Part shown: positions 23,468-34,489 of the stretch, piece after piece
Numbering within the stretch: the first letter of the stretch is position 1
How the letters are laid out: each line of letters begins with the position of its first letter
Assembly (NCBI GenBank): GCA_037178975.1
Contig: JASJZH010000005.1
Span: forward strand, 496,001-560,000
Direction of reading: 5' to 3'
DNA: 64,000 nucleotides
DNA from: Oscheius tipulae
Taxonomy: Eukaryota; Nematoda; Chromadorea; Rhabditida; Rhabditidae
Made by a program: the position numbers and the translations under genes
The notes under the pieces: model-generated
Database searches by the model: none
What the model saw: the letters and a program-made list of their open reading frames with translations, nothing else
Told to the model about the DNA's origin: nothing

Positions 23468-26400
23468 TCAATTCTCGAGAAGCACTCTTCCTCTGGCGTC
23501 GACTTTCACCACAGTCGGAGTTCCAGGTTCCACCTCGGGCTTGATTCCACGCTTCGGAGCCTTCCAGACTCCCTTTCTCGGAACCATCTGGATGCACTCC
23601 GGGATTGGACAGACAGAATAGCAGAGGGTACAGCCAGTACAGTCGTCCTCATTGACATGGGGCTGGTGAGTGTTGGCATCGAAGGAAATGGCCTGGTAGC
23701 CGGAATCGTTACATGTCATGTAACACTTTCCACAATTGATGCACATGTCCTGGAAATGGAATGTCTCTGTCTCTGTCTCTCACTCACATCGTCGATGACA
23801 GCGACTTTCTGCTTCTGGTTATCCAAAGTCACATAGGGACCAATCTTTGGAAGAGCCGATCCAATGACATCCTGGACAGTAGGAACCACGTGTGGTCTCT
23901 CGTCTGGTCTAGAAGCATAGTGAATTCCCTCCTTGGACAGGAGGTCCGACTCCAGGAGCTTCTTTTCGTCGCGATCCTCTTTCTCCTTCAGGAACTTTCC
24001 AAAATTGGACAAACCCTATAGTATGTCAATTTCTGTCAGTTATATACAACTTACAGTCTCGTGAATGGTGACAGGCTTGCCCTTTTGGTGCTTCTCAATG
24101 GGGGGAGACTGACCGTCCCAGTCCTTCAAAGACTTCAGTCCCTTGAGGTAGAGCAAACACTTCAGTCCAACACAGTAGTCTTCGACCACAGTGAAATCCT
24201 GGTTCTGGACAGCTGAACAGACCTGGAGAGAGACAGAGAGTGAGTACAGAGAGATCAGAATACCTGAAGGACTGAAGCTCCGGTTGAAAGGAAGGCTAGT
24301 CCAGTCTCGGCACTCTCAATACCTCCTGTAGCCATGATCGGGAAGCCGTCCATGTCGTTTGCGATAGCCGACACTGCTTTCAGAGCGATGGGTCGGATGG
24401 CTGAACCAGACATTCCACCATAAGTCGTCCTCTGTCCATCTCCAATAGCTGGCCAGGCGGTGGCGTCAGCCTTCATGTGCATCAGACCAGAGACAGTGTT
24501 AGTGGCAGTAACACCCCAGGCTCCACCTTCTTTGGCTGCTCTGGCAATGGCACGGATGTCGGTGATGTTGGGGGTCATTTTGGGGAAGAAGGGAATCTTG
24601 ACAGAGTTCTTAATCCAGCTGCAGATGGTGCGAACGATTTCGGGATCTTGACCGCAGGCGAGACCCATTCCTGGAAGACGAGGCCTTTGAGAGACACAGA
24701 CATAGAGACAGAAGGGCAGAAGGACAGGGAGACAGAGGGACAAAGCCACTCACCCTTCTCTCCCATTCCATGAGGACAAGACAAATTGAGTTCCAGGATG
24801 TCGGAACCAGCCTCTTCGGCCAGTTTGGCCAAAGTGACCCAGTCTTGCTGGTTGAAGACACACATGATAGAAGCGACGATAATCTTGGTCGGATGGTCTC
24901 TTTTCAGTTCACGGATGCATTGAAGCCAATAAGCAGCAGATTTCTCCGAAATCAGCTCAATATTCAGGAAAGAGCCCTGGTTGGGTCCAAAGATTGGTCC
25001 ACTTGTAGAACCGCGGACAATTCGAGGGCTGACGTTGGTCACGAGATCCTTGTCCAGACCAAAGGTCTTGGTGAGGATGAAGCCCCAACCCTGTTCAAAG
25101 GCACGACGGCACATGGGACCAGATGTGGTTGGAGGAGCAGAGGCCAAACCGAAGGGGTTTTCAAACTTGACACCACACATTTCGACGGAGATGTCTACCT
25201 AAAAGGGAGAAGGTACAGTGGTCTGTCTTTCAATGTCTCTCTGTCTCTTTTCTTACTTCATCGATAGGAGTATGGAACATCGGCAGCTTCGGCTCGACCG
25301 ACACCTCAACTCCATGCAGAGACTGAAGATATCTGTGTATCTGCCAGGCAGCGACTTTGCCGTCGTTGACCGACTCCACAGTCGTTTCAGCAACTCCACC
25401 TACGTCTCCTCCTACGAAAACCCATGGTTCCGAGGTTCCTTGGGTCTTCTGAAAGTCTCTGTGCTCTTTTTCACTGTCTCTCTCACTCTGTCAACGTCCG
25501 GAGCTCCCCATCGGTTCAGTTTGATTGGAGCCAGAGCATCAATCACATCCTTGTCCAGCAAAGTCGATCCAAAGGCCGAGATGACATAGTCAGCCTTGAG
25601 AGAGATGATCTGCTCATCGTCCTCGTACCACTCTCCATTGTCGTCCTGTTCAGTCCGGGCGAATGTCATCGAAACGATTCTGCCATCCTTGACATTGACT
25701 TTCCTTGGGGAACAGAACGGCATGAACTCGCACTTCTCCTCCTTGGCAGCCTCCATTTCTTCCGGGACAGCTCGGATTCCAGTGAAGCCTTTACGGAAGA
25801 CGACTGTGACTCGACTGGCTCCACAGCGGAGAGCGGAGGTGGCGCAATCGAAGGCAGTGTCTCCAGCTCCGAGGACAATGACCCGTCCTCTGAGAGTCGG
25901 CAGTGGCGATGACTTGCAGCCACACATTCCGGGTTTACTGGCAGCGGCAACCAATGGAAGGTAGTCCTTGCTAGTGTAGAAGCCCTGCTCCTGGGTCAGA
26001 CCGTCGAAGACGCCGACCTTCTTCGGTTCAGGCATACCGATTCCGACGAAGACTGCCTTGGCTCCGTTGTTCTGAAAGGACACGGTCATTCGCTGTCACT
26101 GTCACCCTACCTTCAGCTTCTCAAGAGTCAGGTCGTTCTTGTGAAGCGCTCTTCCAGTCTCAATCTTGACTCCGATATCCTTGGCCAACTGGATCTCAAA
26201 GTCGACTACATCGTATGGCAGACGGAACTGGGGAATTTCAGAGCTGGAAAGTCCACCGATAAACTCGTTCTTTTCATAGATGGTGACATCGGTGTAGCCG
26301 AGACGGGCCAGGAAAGAGGCACAGGAGATGGAGGCGGGACCGCAGCCTGTAAAGGGACCTCATTGTCTCTGTATTCTTGTCTCTCTGTATTCTTGTCTCT

Positions 26401-28267
26401 CTGTCTTTCTCTCTGTCACACTCACCCAACAAAGCCACAGGCTGACTATGAGCAGCCGTCCTATTCTCTCTGACCTCCTTTGAGACAATCTGTCTGATAT
26501 TCATCTTCTTGAAGACGTCACAGGCGAACTGCTGGAGCCCACCAATGTTAATTGCTCCCTCTTCAGAGGCCTGAAGGTTACAGCCTCCAACACAGAGATC
26601 CGAGGTGGGACAGATCATTCCGCAGGTCAGTCCGAGAGGGTTATCAGATAGAATTTGACGAGCAGCTCCGTAGTAGTTCTTGTTGCTGATCGAAGTGATG
26701 AAGGCCTTGACATCGAGCTGGGTGGGACAGGACTTTTGACAGGGAGCGTCAGCGCATTTTAGACATCTCAAGGCTTCTCTCAGTGCTCCGCGCTCTGATA
26801 GCGTGGTGTGTTTGATGTCACGGAAGTCTTTCTCCAGCTTCTGGCCGCATTTCTGGAATAATTATGATAGCTTTTTAAATTCCTCGTTTACGGTACCAAG
26901 AATCGATTTTCAAGTTTTGCAATGTTCTGGAAGGTTCTAGAGCGAATAGAAATCTGCAACTTTGCAGAACATCAACAAGGTGAAAAACGCCGGTTTCAAC
27001 CAAAAAATGCTGCTGAAAATTGGTTGAATCTGCTCCACAGTATAATCAGTTCCCCAGTCTCTACATCTTCACAAAAACTGTGCGGCGCTCTATCCGCGTG
27101 GTCGAGCAGTCTACATTTTTGACCAATCTACACGACCCAGAAACCAATCTACACGATTCAAAAACCACCTAATCGTTTTTCATAAATAAAACTCACAGTA
27201 TCGCAGCCCTTCTCGGCATTTCTCTTCCAATTTGCCTTGTTCTTCTTGGTGTCATAGGAGGGCACAGCTTTGGCGTACTTGTTCACTTTAGGATTCAGTG
27301 CCAGCAGACTCTGAAAATCGATTTGTAATCTCTAAATCAAAAAACGGTCGAAAGTCCACGTGTGTCTGCTATCTTTGTCTCCGTGGAGCTGTTATCATTC
27401 GTTCTGCGAATCATAAGTCCTAGCCTGTTATCCAAATGGGCGGTGTTATCTAGACTGCTTGCCACCAGTTTAAGCGATAAATGAAGGGGAAAATAGCAAT
27501 ATTCGTTCAAACAGGTTACCGTACTTTGAAAGAAAAAAGGAGAGAGAGAGACAAAACCAAATTTTTGACACAATTGCCCAGACTCATGTCGGGTAGGCAC
27601 AGTTTTCCCACCGTTTTGCCTGACTGATCAACTCTCAATGTCACGCGGCTGCCCATTTTCTTCGATCCGCAGAAGAACAAAAAAACGAAGATAAAACTTT
27701 AGGCAAAGGATGATTTCAAATTGAATGTAAAAAGTTTTTTGTTTCACTATTCTCTCCCATGTCAAAAGATAGACCTCCTGGCCTGCCTTTTCGCATATGT
27801 TTCATATATTCTTGTCTTCGACTCTTTTTGCCATTGCAGCCACACTGTTCGCAAAACCAAAAATCAGTAGCAGACCGGTTCTCCCTTGGTACTCTCTATC
27901 TCTCTTCCAAAGCTTTCCCGGTAAATTCAAAAATTTTGGAACCGCATTGTCGCATTTTCCATATTTTCTATTCTGTAAGTGAAAATTAGTTTTTAGATAT
28001 CAGAATATCTTGTAAGGGCAGAGATTCTAAGATTTTCGGTCTAGTTTCTACCGACAGTATATAGGAAAAAACAATGTTCTGGTCGAGACAGTAAGGGAAA
28101 TGCACAAAAAGTTTTTTTTGCAACCGACCTCCCAGTCTCAAGTGTGTTTGCCTGATCTTGCCCGCGTTGTCCAAAGACCATTAGACCCCTAGGAGTTGCG
28201 TCCAAGAAAGGTTTACCTCGATATCAGGAGTGTCTTTGGAGACGGGGTGATCGTTTGGGGGTGCCAT
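23468..28267 (-). CDS. dpyd-1: Dihydropyrimidine dehydrogenase (NADP+)
   Basis: Eleven exons, transcript order 28267-28217, 27310-27197, 26852-26426, 26346-26111, 26071-25487, 25448-25257, 25198-24754, 24670-24264, 24222-24055, 24015-23788, 23749-23468; 3135 nt, 1044 aa (human about 1025). It performs the first, NADPH-dependent step of uracil and thymine breakdown in the cytosol. Domains in order: N-terminal Fe-S region ([33 protein letters not shown]), FAD- and NADPH-binding domains ([35 protein letters not shown]), the FMN barrel with the catalytic-loop motif [11 protein letters not shown], and two C-terminal 4Fe-4S motifs ([22 protein letters not shown]). The FAD glycine motif reads G-C-G-P where human has G-A-G-P. 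Intron 1 is about 900 nt; several introns carry CTCTGT runs. Confidence 0.97.
26905..26985. repeat. Fragment related to the dispersed repeat start
   Basis: Within intron 2 of the dihydropyrimidine dehydrogenase gene, GCAATGTTCTGGAAGGTTCTAGAG and ATCTGCAACTTTGCAGAACATCA resemble the opening of the dispersed repeat (TTTGCAGAACATCATTTTGCTCC). Only the beginning is recognisable. Confidence 0.4.
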
Positions 28268-29386
28268 GGCGAGAAAAGGGCTAGCCGAAGAGAGAAGAAC
28301 AGTACCAGCCCACTCTCTCTTTCTGAAAGAAAAAGGATGGAACACGTGATCTGGGGAGAGTAGAGAGACATAGTGTGGCAAAGTGCGCGGCTGATAAGAA
28401 GCACACGGCCGAGTGGGGGGAGAGAGACAGAGACAGACCGGGAATTATGACAAACGGCAGGAATAATGATAAAGGAGAGGGGGTCGTGTGGGGAGGAAGG
28501 AAAGATGTACTTGTTGGGTTTGTTGATCTGTTCTTATGTCTCTCTATCTTCATGTCTCCATGTCTCTATATCTCTTTGCCTCTTTTTCTCTCTGCCTCTC
28601 TATCTCTCTATTTCTCTGTCGTTCTATCTCTCCTGTCTCTATGTTTCTCTGCTTCACTATCTCAAATCTTTCACTATTTTCCTCTCTGCATCTCTCTGTC
28701 TCTCTGCAAACTTGGGATGAGCACATGATCGGGCAGGACATCTGGCGATCAACAGAACTGTTATGCAGAAAAGAGAGTAAAGGTGACGTTATTCGATCAG
28801 AGGCAGGGTCAGAGAGGAACGAGGTCCGGGGCACATCTGGCAGCCAGACCTTTGCTCTGCCACAGGGAGGGAGAAAGAGAGGTCTCCCTCTCTCTGTAGC
28901 GAGTAAATAGAACAGGCCTCCTGTGACCAAGAGGTCAATCGGATGTCGCTATCTGTAAAGAGTATCACGAGTTAGTTTTGCACTTTTTCGTGAAGCTGCG
29001 AAGCATCCTGACAAATTTTTGAATCGTATAGGGTTCCCAAGAAGCTGTTTGTTATCCAAAGTTCTTCTACTTTCATTTCTATAGTTGCCTCAGCGTCTGA
29101 AGTATAATCATTGATTCTAAGACGGCACTTCCTAGACTAGGCTCATCATTGGCGCAACTGGTGTTCGCATGCGAACACTCGGGGTCTCTCCTATTGACTG
29201 TCGAGAGAGTACGGCTGTGAGTTGGGCGGGCCTGGAGACAGCGGAACAGGACGTTTCGACTCTGTGGCAAGGAGACAGAAAAACAAAGAGACAGAGGGAC
29301 GAATACTGCAATATTGACTTCGTTCAAGTTTTTATTGTCTCTGTGGGATAGTGACATGAAATCAATAAGCTCTTTTTCTCTGATAG
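28268..29386. other. Intergenic with a long CTCTGT run
   Basis: Upstream of the dihydropyrimidine dehydrogenase start. It holds a GC-richer promoter-like patch at 28270-28500 with GAGAGACAGAG, the pyrimidine run 28526-28706, and further purine runs near 28860 and 29270. ORFs across the run are Leu/Ser low-complexity readings. No gene is supported. Confidence 0.5.
28526..28706. repeat. 180-nt TCTCTGTCTCTATC run
   Basis: The longest uninterrupted member of the CTCTGT family on this side of the window, made of imperfect TCTCTATC/TCTCTGTC/TCTCTGCC units. It is intergenic, showing the sequence is not limited to introns. Confidence 0.85.
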
Positions 29387-29729
29387 GCAGACGGACGAGT
29401 TCAAGCCGAAATATTACTATCACAGCCTGCTCAAGAAGCTTCCAATAGTCAAGAAGGTTTCTAAAGTAATAACTGTTGAGTTGGACAATTTCGATGTGAG
29501 GATGGCTGAAAAGTTCAATATCATTTTGGAGATTAGTCTCTGTCTCTCTGTAACTGTCATTGTCCTCTGAACCTCTGACTTCCAGATCCTCAAGCCAACT
29601 ATGGTCTTTATCCGAAAGGTCAACAACAATGGTCGTCGTCGCTTGTCAAAAGCAGAGCTACCCATCTTCCTGTCAATTAAAACTCTGGAATTCAAAGAAA
29701 TCTATAGAACAAAACAGACCATCACCTAG
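29387..29729 (+). CDS. Possible 3' exons of an unrecognised small gene
   Basis: A TGATAG acceptor is followed by 29387-29495 (QTDEFKPKYYYHSLLKK.. ending ELDNFD), a GTGAGG donor, a 90-nt intron with CTCTGT words and a TTCCAG acceptor, then 29586-29729 in phase to a TAG stop (ILKPTMVFIRKVNNNGRRR..). Composition is charged and non-repetitive, unlike the surroundings. No family is recognised and no convincing first exon with a start codon is found upstream. It could be a real small basic protein or chance. Confidence 0.3.
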
Positions 29730-30206
29730 AATCAAAGCTGACAACTGTTGAGACGGAGACGACTGAAACAACGAGAAGTAGAAGCAGAATTCAATTAGTC
29801 TATGAACAAACATTTTTGGACACAGAATATTTATTTTCTGACAATGTGACAAGTGGCTAAATTCACAGGGCTTTATAGAACATAGCTTTTACTAATATAA
29901 ATCTAAAAAATATATAGAAGGCTCAAAAAGGATATACAGGGTGACGCATACTACACGATGCGCAGGCGCGTTTTTACTTTTTTTTTTAGTCCGGATCAAA
30001 ACGAACAGAGAATAGGTGGTGGTAGAGGACTGAGCCAAAGGACATGTTTACAAAAAGCGAAAAGACTTATATGCCAACCTAATATTTTCTCTATGTTTTT
30101 GGAGTGTTTTTGATGAAGAGAACTGAAGGAAGAGACAAGCGGGAATAAAAAGTATAAATTTCAAACGTATTACGGTTTTTAACGTGTTCATGTGTCGCAG
30201 TGGGAA
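29730..30206. other. Intergenic AT-rich stretch
   Basis: AT-rich, with poly-T near 29970 and no open reading of note. It contains the 3' UTR of the bZIP gene (minus strand) at its right side. I see nothing else in it. Confidence 0.4.
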
Positions 30207-31043
30207 TCATTCTAAGCCATACTGGGCGATGATCTGCTTCTGATCGTCGATCAAGCGACGAGCCTTATCCAGCTCGGTCTTTAGAAAAATGATCTCCTGA
30301 CGAAAATTATTCTCCATCTCCTCCCGCTTCTCCTTCTGCTTTCTGCGACACTTTCGGACAGCGTCGTTGTTTTTGATTCTCATAATCCCGTAGGCAAGAT
30401 CCTTTTTCTCCTCATCCGACTTCTTGACATACGGTCGGGCCGTGGTGTGCACGAAGTTCATTTCGGAGGGACTGCGATGGTTATTGGGAACTACCTGCTG
30501 TGGATCGACATAAGGTACGTGCTGTTGCACTCCGCCGTTGAAATATCCAGACATGCCATGATTCTACGTGTATGCAATGAATAAAGTTCTAGAGAGAATG
30601 ACCAACCTCGTTTACGAAGTTCATTTTGGAGGAACTGCGATGGTTATTGGGAACTACCTGCTGTGGATCGACATAAGGTACGTGCTGTTGCACCCCGCCG
30701 TTGAAATTTCCAGACATGCCATGATTCTAAGTGTATGCAATGAATAAAGTTCTAGAAAGAATGACCAACCTCGTTTACGATGTTCATTTCGGAGGGACTG
30801 CGATGGTTATTGGGAACTACCTGCTGTGGATCGACATAAGGTACGTGCTGTTGCACCCCGCCGTTGAAATTTCCATACATGCCATGATTCTACGTGTATG
30901 CAATGAATAAAGTTCTAGAGAGAATGACCAACCTTGTTTACGAAGTTCATTTTGGAGGAACTGCCATGGTTATTGGGAGCTACCTGCTGTGGATCGACAT
31001 AAGGTACGTGCTGTTGCACTCCGCCGTTGAAATATCCAGACAT
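30207..31043 (-). CDS. bZIP transcription factor with tandemly repeated N-terminal exon
   Basis: Four exons, transcript order 31043-30933, 30889-30770, 30726-30607, 30563-30207; 708 nt, 235 aa. Exons 1-3 and the start of exon 4 are the same ~40-residue module (MSGYFNGGVQQHVPYVDPQQ..NNH..NFVN), separated by three near-identical 43-nt introns with GTTGGT donors. Exon 4 then continues into the bZIP: a basic region RIKNNDAVRKCRRKQKEKR, with the N-x2-A-V-x-K-x-R pattern seen in C/EBP-like factors, and a zipper of about four heptads. It would act in the nucleus as a DNA-binding dimer. Single-module versions (starting at the exon-4 internal ATG) are also readable. Family assignment to C/EBP-type is tentative. 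Confidence 0.75.
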
Positions 31044-31095
31044 GCCGTGAATAAAGTTCTAGAGAAAATAACCAACTTTGTTTACGAAGTTCGAT
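30455..31095. repeat. Tandem array, 163-bp unit, four copies
   Basis: Units begin near 30455, 30617, 30780 and 30943 and are highly similar. Each unit is one 120-nt exon plus one 43-nt intron of the bZIP gene. The outermost (5') copy is shorter: it lacks the ATGATTCTACGTGTATGCAA block, so its exon begins at the ATG and no upstream acceptor of the inner type remains. Confidence 0.95.
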
Positions 31096-31444
31096 TTCAC
31101 AATCTGACTGGAGATAACGCAAAACTTCCAACTGGGCTTCTCTACGCAAACAAACGACTTCTTTGGTGTAAATACTTCAGAAGACTTTACAATTAAAAAC
31201 GTATATAAGACAGGGAAGATTACAGGGATGAGGAAAAGGGAGAAAAGAGAGCTCGTAGCTGGCGAGCTGAAGATAGCGACATTGCGTAATGACCGAGAGA
31301 GTCCGCCCATTTCGCAATGCCTACCTCTTCTTACCGACAAACAACTCTAATTTCTCGTATTTCTCTGCAAAGCATTGGCTCTTTTGGCTCTTTCTACATT
31401 CTACAAAACTTTGACTGTAAAATGCCTTCATTTTCAGCAGCAGG
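31044..31444. other. Divergent spacer between bZIP gene and PRPF6 fragment
   Basis: Starts with the end of the tandem array (to about 31095). It then has moderately AT-rich DNA with no supported ORF and ends with the TTTTCAG acceptor just before the PRPF6-like ATG at 31445. Confidence 0.4.
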
Positions 31445-32048
31445 ATGGCTACAACAATCCCCAGCTCGCTTGTGAACAAGGCGAAGCATTTCATGGGCAT
31501 GCCGGCCCCGGCCGGCTATGTTCCCGGAAATGGTCGAGGTCTTTAACGATTTTGGGCTTAAAAATGACCGAATATTTCCAGGAGCCACCGGATTCACGAC
31601 CCGGTCCGATATCGGACCGGCCAAGGAGGCTGGCGACGCGTCGGAGCAGGGCACAGGATCGCCGTCCAGAAAACTCCCAGATCGCGATCGTGATGAGAGT
31701 TTGAGGGCTACGGAGGCTGTCTCTTCTCCAGGGACCCCTACGATAAGGACGACGAGGAAGCTGACGAGGTCTACAACAACGTAGACTGCCGAATTGATGA
31801 GAGGAGGAAGGATTATCGGTGGATTTTGAGTCTAAATTCCATCAAAATTATTCATTTTTTAGTGAGAAGAAGTACAAGAAAGAGCTGGAGAAGTTTCGCA
31901 AAGAACGCCCCAAGATCCAGCAGGAGTTCTCGGAACTTAAGAGGAAACTTGCCGAGGTAGATTTTGTAAATCTGGCGGCCAGGATTGTACTGGGAAATCT
32001 TACGAACGGATACCGTATAACTACTTTTGGAATCTTGCTCTGAACAAT

Positions 32049-32113
32049 GTCCCCGAGCGGGAACTCAAACCGCGTCTTCCTGATCCGTAAACTAACCTCT
32101 TACCGCCTAAGCG
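32049..32113 (-). other. tRNA-like remnant in intron
   Basis: On the minus strand CTTAGGCGGTAAGAGG resembles a D-arm/A box, and GCGGTTTGAGTTCCCGC folds as a T-arm with a B-box-like loop. The flanks do not pair as a 7-bp acceptor stem, so this is not a functional tRNA call. A tRNA-derived SINE or decayed tRNA is the likeliest source. Confidence 0.4.
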
Positions 32114-32189
32114 ATGCGGCGAAGCTCGCTCCCGCCATTACCTACCTGTTTTGTATAGTGACAAAAGGCCTATACAACGTAAAATGTGA

Positions 32190-32287
32190 GGTTGGTAACT
32201 TTTGTTCACAGTATTTGTGAGCAAAAGTTGCGATCAATGGGCTACCGAAACACTTATCACATATTTTTTGAACAAAAGTTACTAACC
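32190..32287. repeat. Small inverted-repeat element
   Basis: GGTTGGTAACTTTTGTTCA (32190-32208) is matched inverted, with one mismatch, by TGAACAAAAGTTACTAACC (about 32269-32287). A related GAGCAAAAGTTGC lies between them. It has the size of a MITE solo copy, within the last intron of the PRPF6 fragment. Confidence 0.65.
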
Positions 32288-32552
32288 CCAAAAAATGTCA
32301 TTTTCCAGGTCTCGGAGGACGGATGGCTCTCGATCCCCGAAGTGGGCGATGCTCGAAACAAGGCCAAGCGAAATGCCAGGACAGAGCGCTACACGCCCGT
32401 CTCGGATAGTCTTCTGGCCGCTGCCGCCGGTTATGGCAACAACTCGACCACTCTGGATGCCCGTGCTCAGTCCGGATTCATGAGCTCAATGGGCTATCAG
32501 AGTACTGTCGGGGGTTTTCAGAGCACCTTTAGTGGAGTGCAGAGCACTTTGG

Positions 32553-33019
32553 GTAGGTTTTTTTCTGGTTTTTTTTTCTTTCGAAGCCTGTCTGTCTATC
32601 TAAAGCCAATGGCGTGTGGCCGATTGTAGACACTAAGAGTTAGGACGCGAGCTTCGATTCGATCTTCAAAATTTTAAGAAAACGTTGGTGTATTGTGCAA
32701 AGTGACGAATTATTCGACCTGGTATCAAATGTCCATCACCTCGGCCCTAATTTGAACTCTGGACAGAATTATCGGCACATTTTGAACGGATCATATTTAA
32801 GCAGCCTGTTAAGCTGAGAATAATTGGTAATTTATAAAGGAGGAATCTTCGACTCGGGGAATGGGAAAACTTTTTCATATTTATGTTTTTAAAACCGTAT
32901 CTGGAGCTAATATTGAAAAAAACAGTATTCTAGTCTTTCTAAGAGGTGAAGAAGGTAAATTGAAGTGGTAAACAGAAGAGAAAACACAGGAAATAAATGC
33001 AGAAAGCTTGGGACAACTA
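32553..33019. other. Non-coding stretch before the Tc1 element
   Basis: Begins with the GT donor after the last PRPF6-like exon. AT-rich, no supported ORF, no recognisable acceptor plus PRPF6 continuation. It ends at the TA target site of the transposon. Confidence 0.4.
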
Positions 33020-34487
33020 CAGTGCGCGTCGTAACTATAAAGGCACCCATCGGATTATCCTTTTGCCCTAGATAAACAAAAAGGTCTCAACGTGTCGAAT
33101 TCAGAAGCGTCAAAACTATAAATAGCTTAACTTTAAATGTTTCAATAGTCGGTGGCTTTTCCGTTGCGGGAGATCAACTGGAACAGACGGCTGTTCATCG
33201 AGAGAGAAAGATTCTTCAAAACGATGGGGTTCAGGGCCCTCCAGGCGATAAAAATGGCATTCTTCAGCTCCTGTACAGTTGAGAACTGCTTGCCGCTCTT
33301 GTAGACCTCTCTGACGAGAATTCTCCAGAGATTTTCAATCGGATTGAGATCGGGAGAACAGGCGGGCCACGGCATAGTGTTGACGTTGTTGTTTTGCAGC
33401 CAGAGCCTAGTGGAGTTAGATGAATGGATCGGCGCGTTATCATGTTGAAATGTCATCTGCGGATTGGCATGGAGGTAAGGAAGCAGGTTGTTCTGGAGCA
33501 CATCTTGATAGTCGAGGCTATACATCCTGCTGGTAACAAACTTGAGCGAGACAGTACCGTCGTGAGAGTATGCCGCCCAGACCATAACCGAAGCGCCACC
33601 AAAATTTCTCTTCGAGAAATAAACCGGGTCCTTCCTCAAGTCGCGTCAATACGATGTATTCCCATCCGGACCGTCAAGATTCTACTTTTTTTCGTCGGAG
33701 AAGATGACCTATAGAAGCTATGAAAACAAAAATTTAGATTTACTCACTTTAGTCCAGTCAGTATTGAAGTGGTTTCTTGCAAAGATCAACCTATCAGCAT
33801 GTGGCGAGGGAGAAGTCGGGGTGCAGACTTCATCTTCTGTCTGATCAAATGAGCATTCCTGTGGATGGAGCGAAGAACAGTGCTGTTCGAAACAGTGAGA
33901 CGGAGATCGGATTTCAGGAGAGCAGTGGTCACTCTATTGTTGGAGACAGTTCGTGCAATCATTCGCTCGTCCCTGATTGTCAGCTTTCTTGGTCTTCCTC
34001 CTCTGTTTTTAGCTCCATAGCCAACAGGATCCTTGCGATAATTGTCCACCACGGTAGGAGAACGTCCAATGGTAGCAGCTATGGCCCTGTTGCTCAATCC
34101 TTGACCAGCAAGGACGTCAACCTGTCCCCTCTCTACATCCGTTAGGCGGGCTCCTAGAGGCATCACAAAAGTATTCGGAGATGAGCAGGTGTTGAATGAG
34201 TGCCAGAAGCAACTTTTCCATTCTTTTATACGCATGATTTAACATGTCTCGATAAGCAAAAACTCTAAATACCGCCTGCCTTTATAGTTTTGACGCTTCT
34301 GAATTCGACACGTCGAGACCTTTTTGTTTACCTAGGGCAGAAGGATAATCCGATGGGTCTGTAGATTTTTTTTACAAGGATTTTGAATACCGAAGAAAAA
34401 GATGGCATTGTCAGATTTTTTTTAAAGTGCGTAGTTTTGGCTCTACAGCTAAAAACTGGGGTGCCTTTATAGATATGACGCGCACTG
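33020..34487 (-). mobile_element. Tc1/mariner-type DNA transposon, non-autonomous by decay
   Basis: Bounded by TA (33018-33019 and 34488-34489). The outer ends CAGTGCGCGTC / GACGCGCACTG are inverted, with TATAAAGGCACC following; inner parts of both ends (CATCGGATTATCC..GTCAAAACTATA) also match inverted, giving terminal repeats of about 100 bp. The right terminal repeat is interrupted by about 105 bp of foreign sequence between its outer and inner parts. The transposase runs on the minus strand. Confidence 0.9.
33142..34235 (-). pseudogene. Tc1-type transposase, degenerate
   Basis: The N-terminal part (34235-33786) holds paired helix-turn-helix regions (RAIAATIGRSPTVVDNY) and the GRPRK motif. 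The catalytic part (33639-33142) holds QHDNAPIHSSNST and SPDLNPIENLW, the second D and the E of a DD34E transposase. Between them the reading frame shifts near 33781, and two stop codons interrupt the first catalytic block (DEKK-stop-NLDGPDG and a stop before RDLRKDP, about 33640-33690). A short intron-like GTGAGT..TATAG also lies there. The protein cannot be made intact, so the element is immobile unless helped in trans. Confidence 0.9.
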
Positions 34488-34489
34488 TA

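Larger units (their letters stand above)
31445..32552 (+). pseudogene. PRPF6 (U5 snRNP Prp6) 5' fragment with frameshift
   Basis: Exons 31445-31532, 31582-31818, 31863-31956 and 32309-32552 encode the N-terminus of pre-mRNA-processing factor 6: [69 protein letters not shown] and DGWLSIPEVGDARNK. In exon 2 the frame changes between DRDRDES and FEGYGG (about 31690-31705), where one base appears missing; without it the exon runs into a stop. After 32552 (GT donor) the remaining ~700 residues of HAT/TPR repeats are not found anywhere downstream in the window; a dead Tc1 element sits 470 bp on. PRPF6 bridges U5 and U4/U6 in the tri-snRNP. I read this as a truncated duplicate, with sequence error as the alternative for the frameshift alone. 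Confidence 0.7.

Noticed and set aside
28466..28930. Long Leu/Ser- or Arg/Glu-rich ORFs across CTCTGT runs (also 9227-9706, 44864-45331, 49963-50229)
   Set aside because: They are translations of the CTCTGT/ACAGAG microsatellite, which has few stop codons in several frames. They show no domains and sit in introns or intergenic DNA.
30894..31196. 100-codon plus-strand ORF
   Set aside because: It is the antisense of the repeated bZIP exon units, where tandem duplication keeps a shadow frame open.
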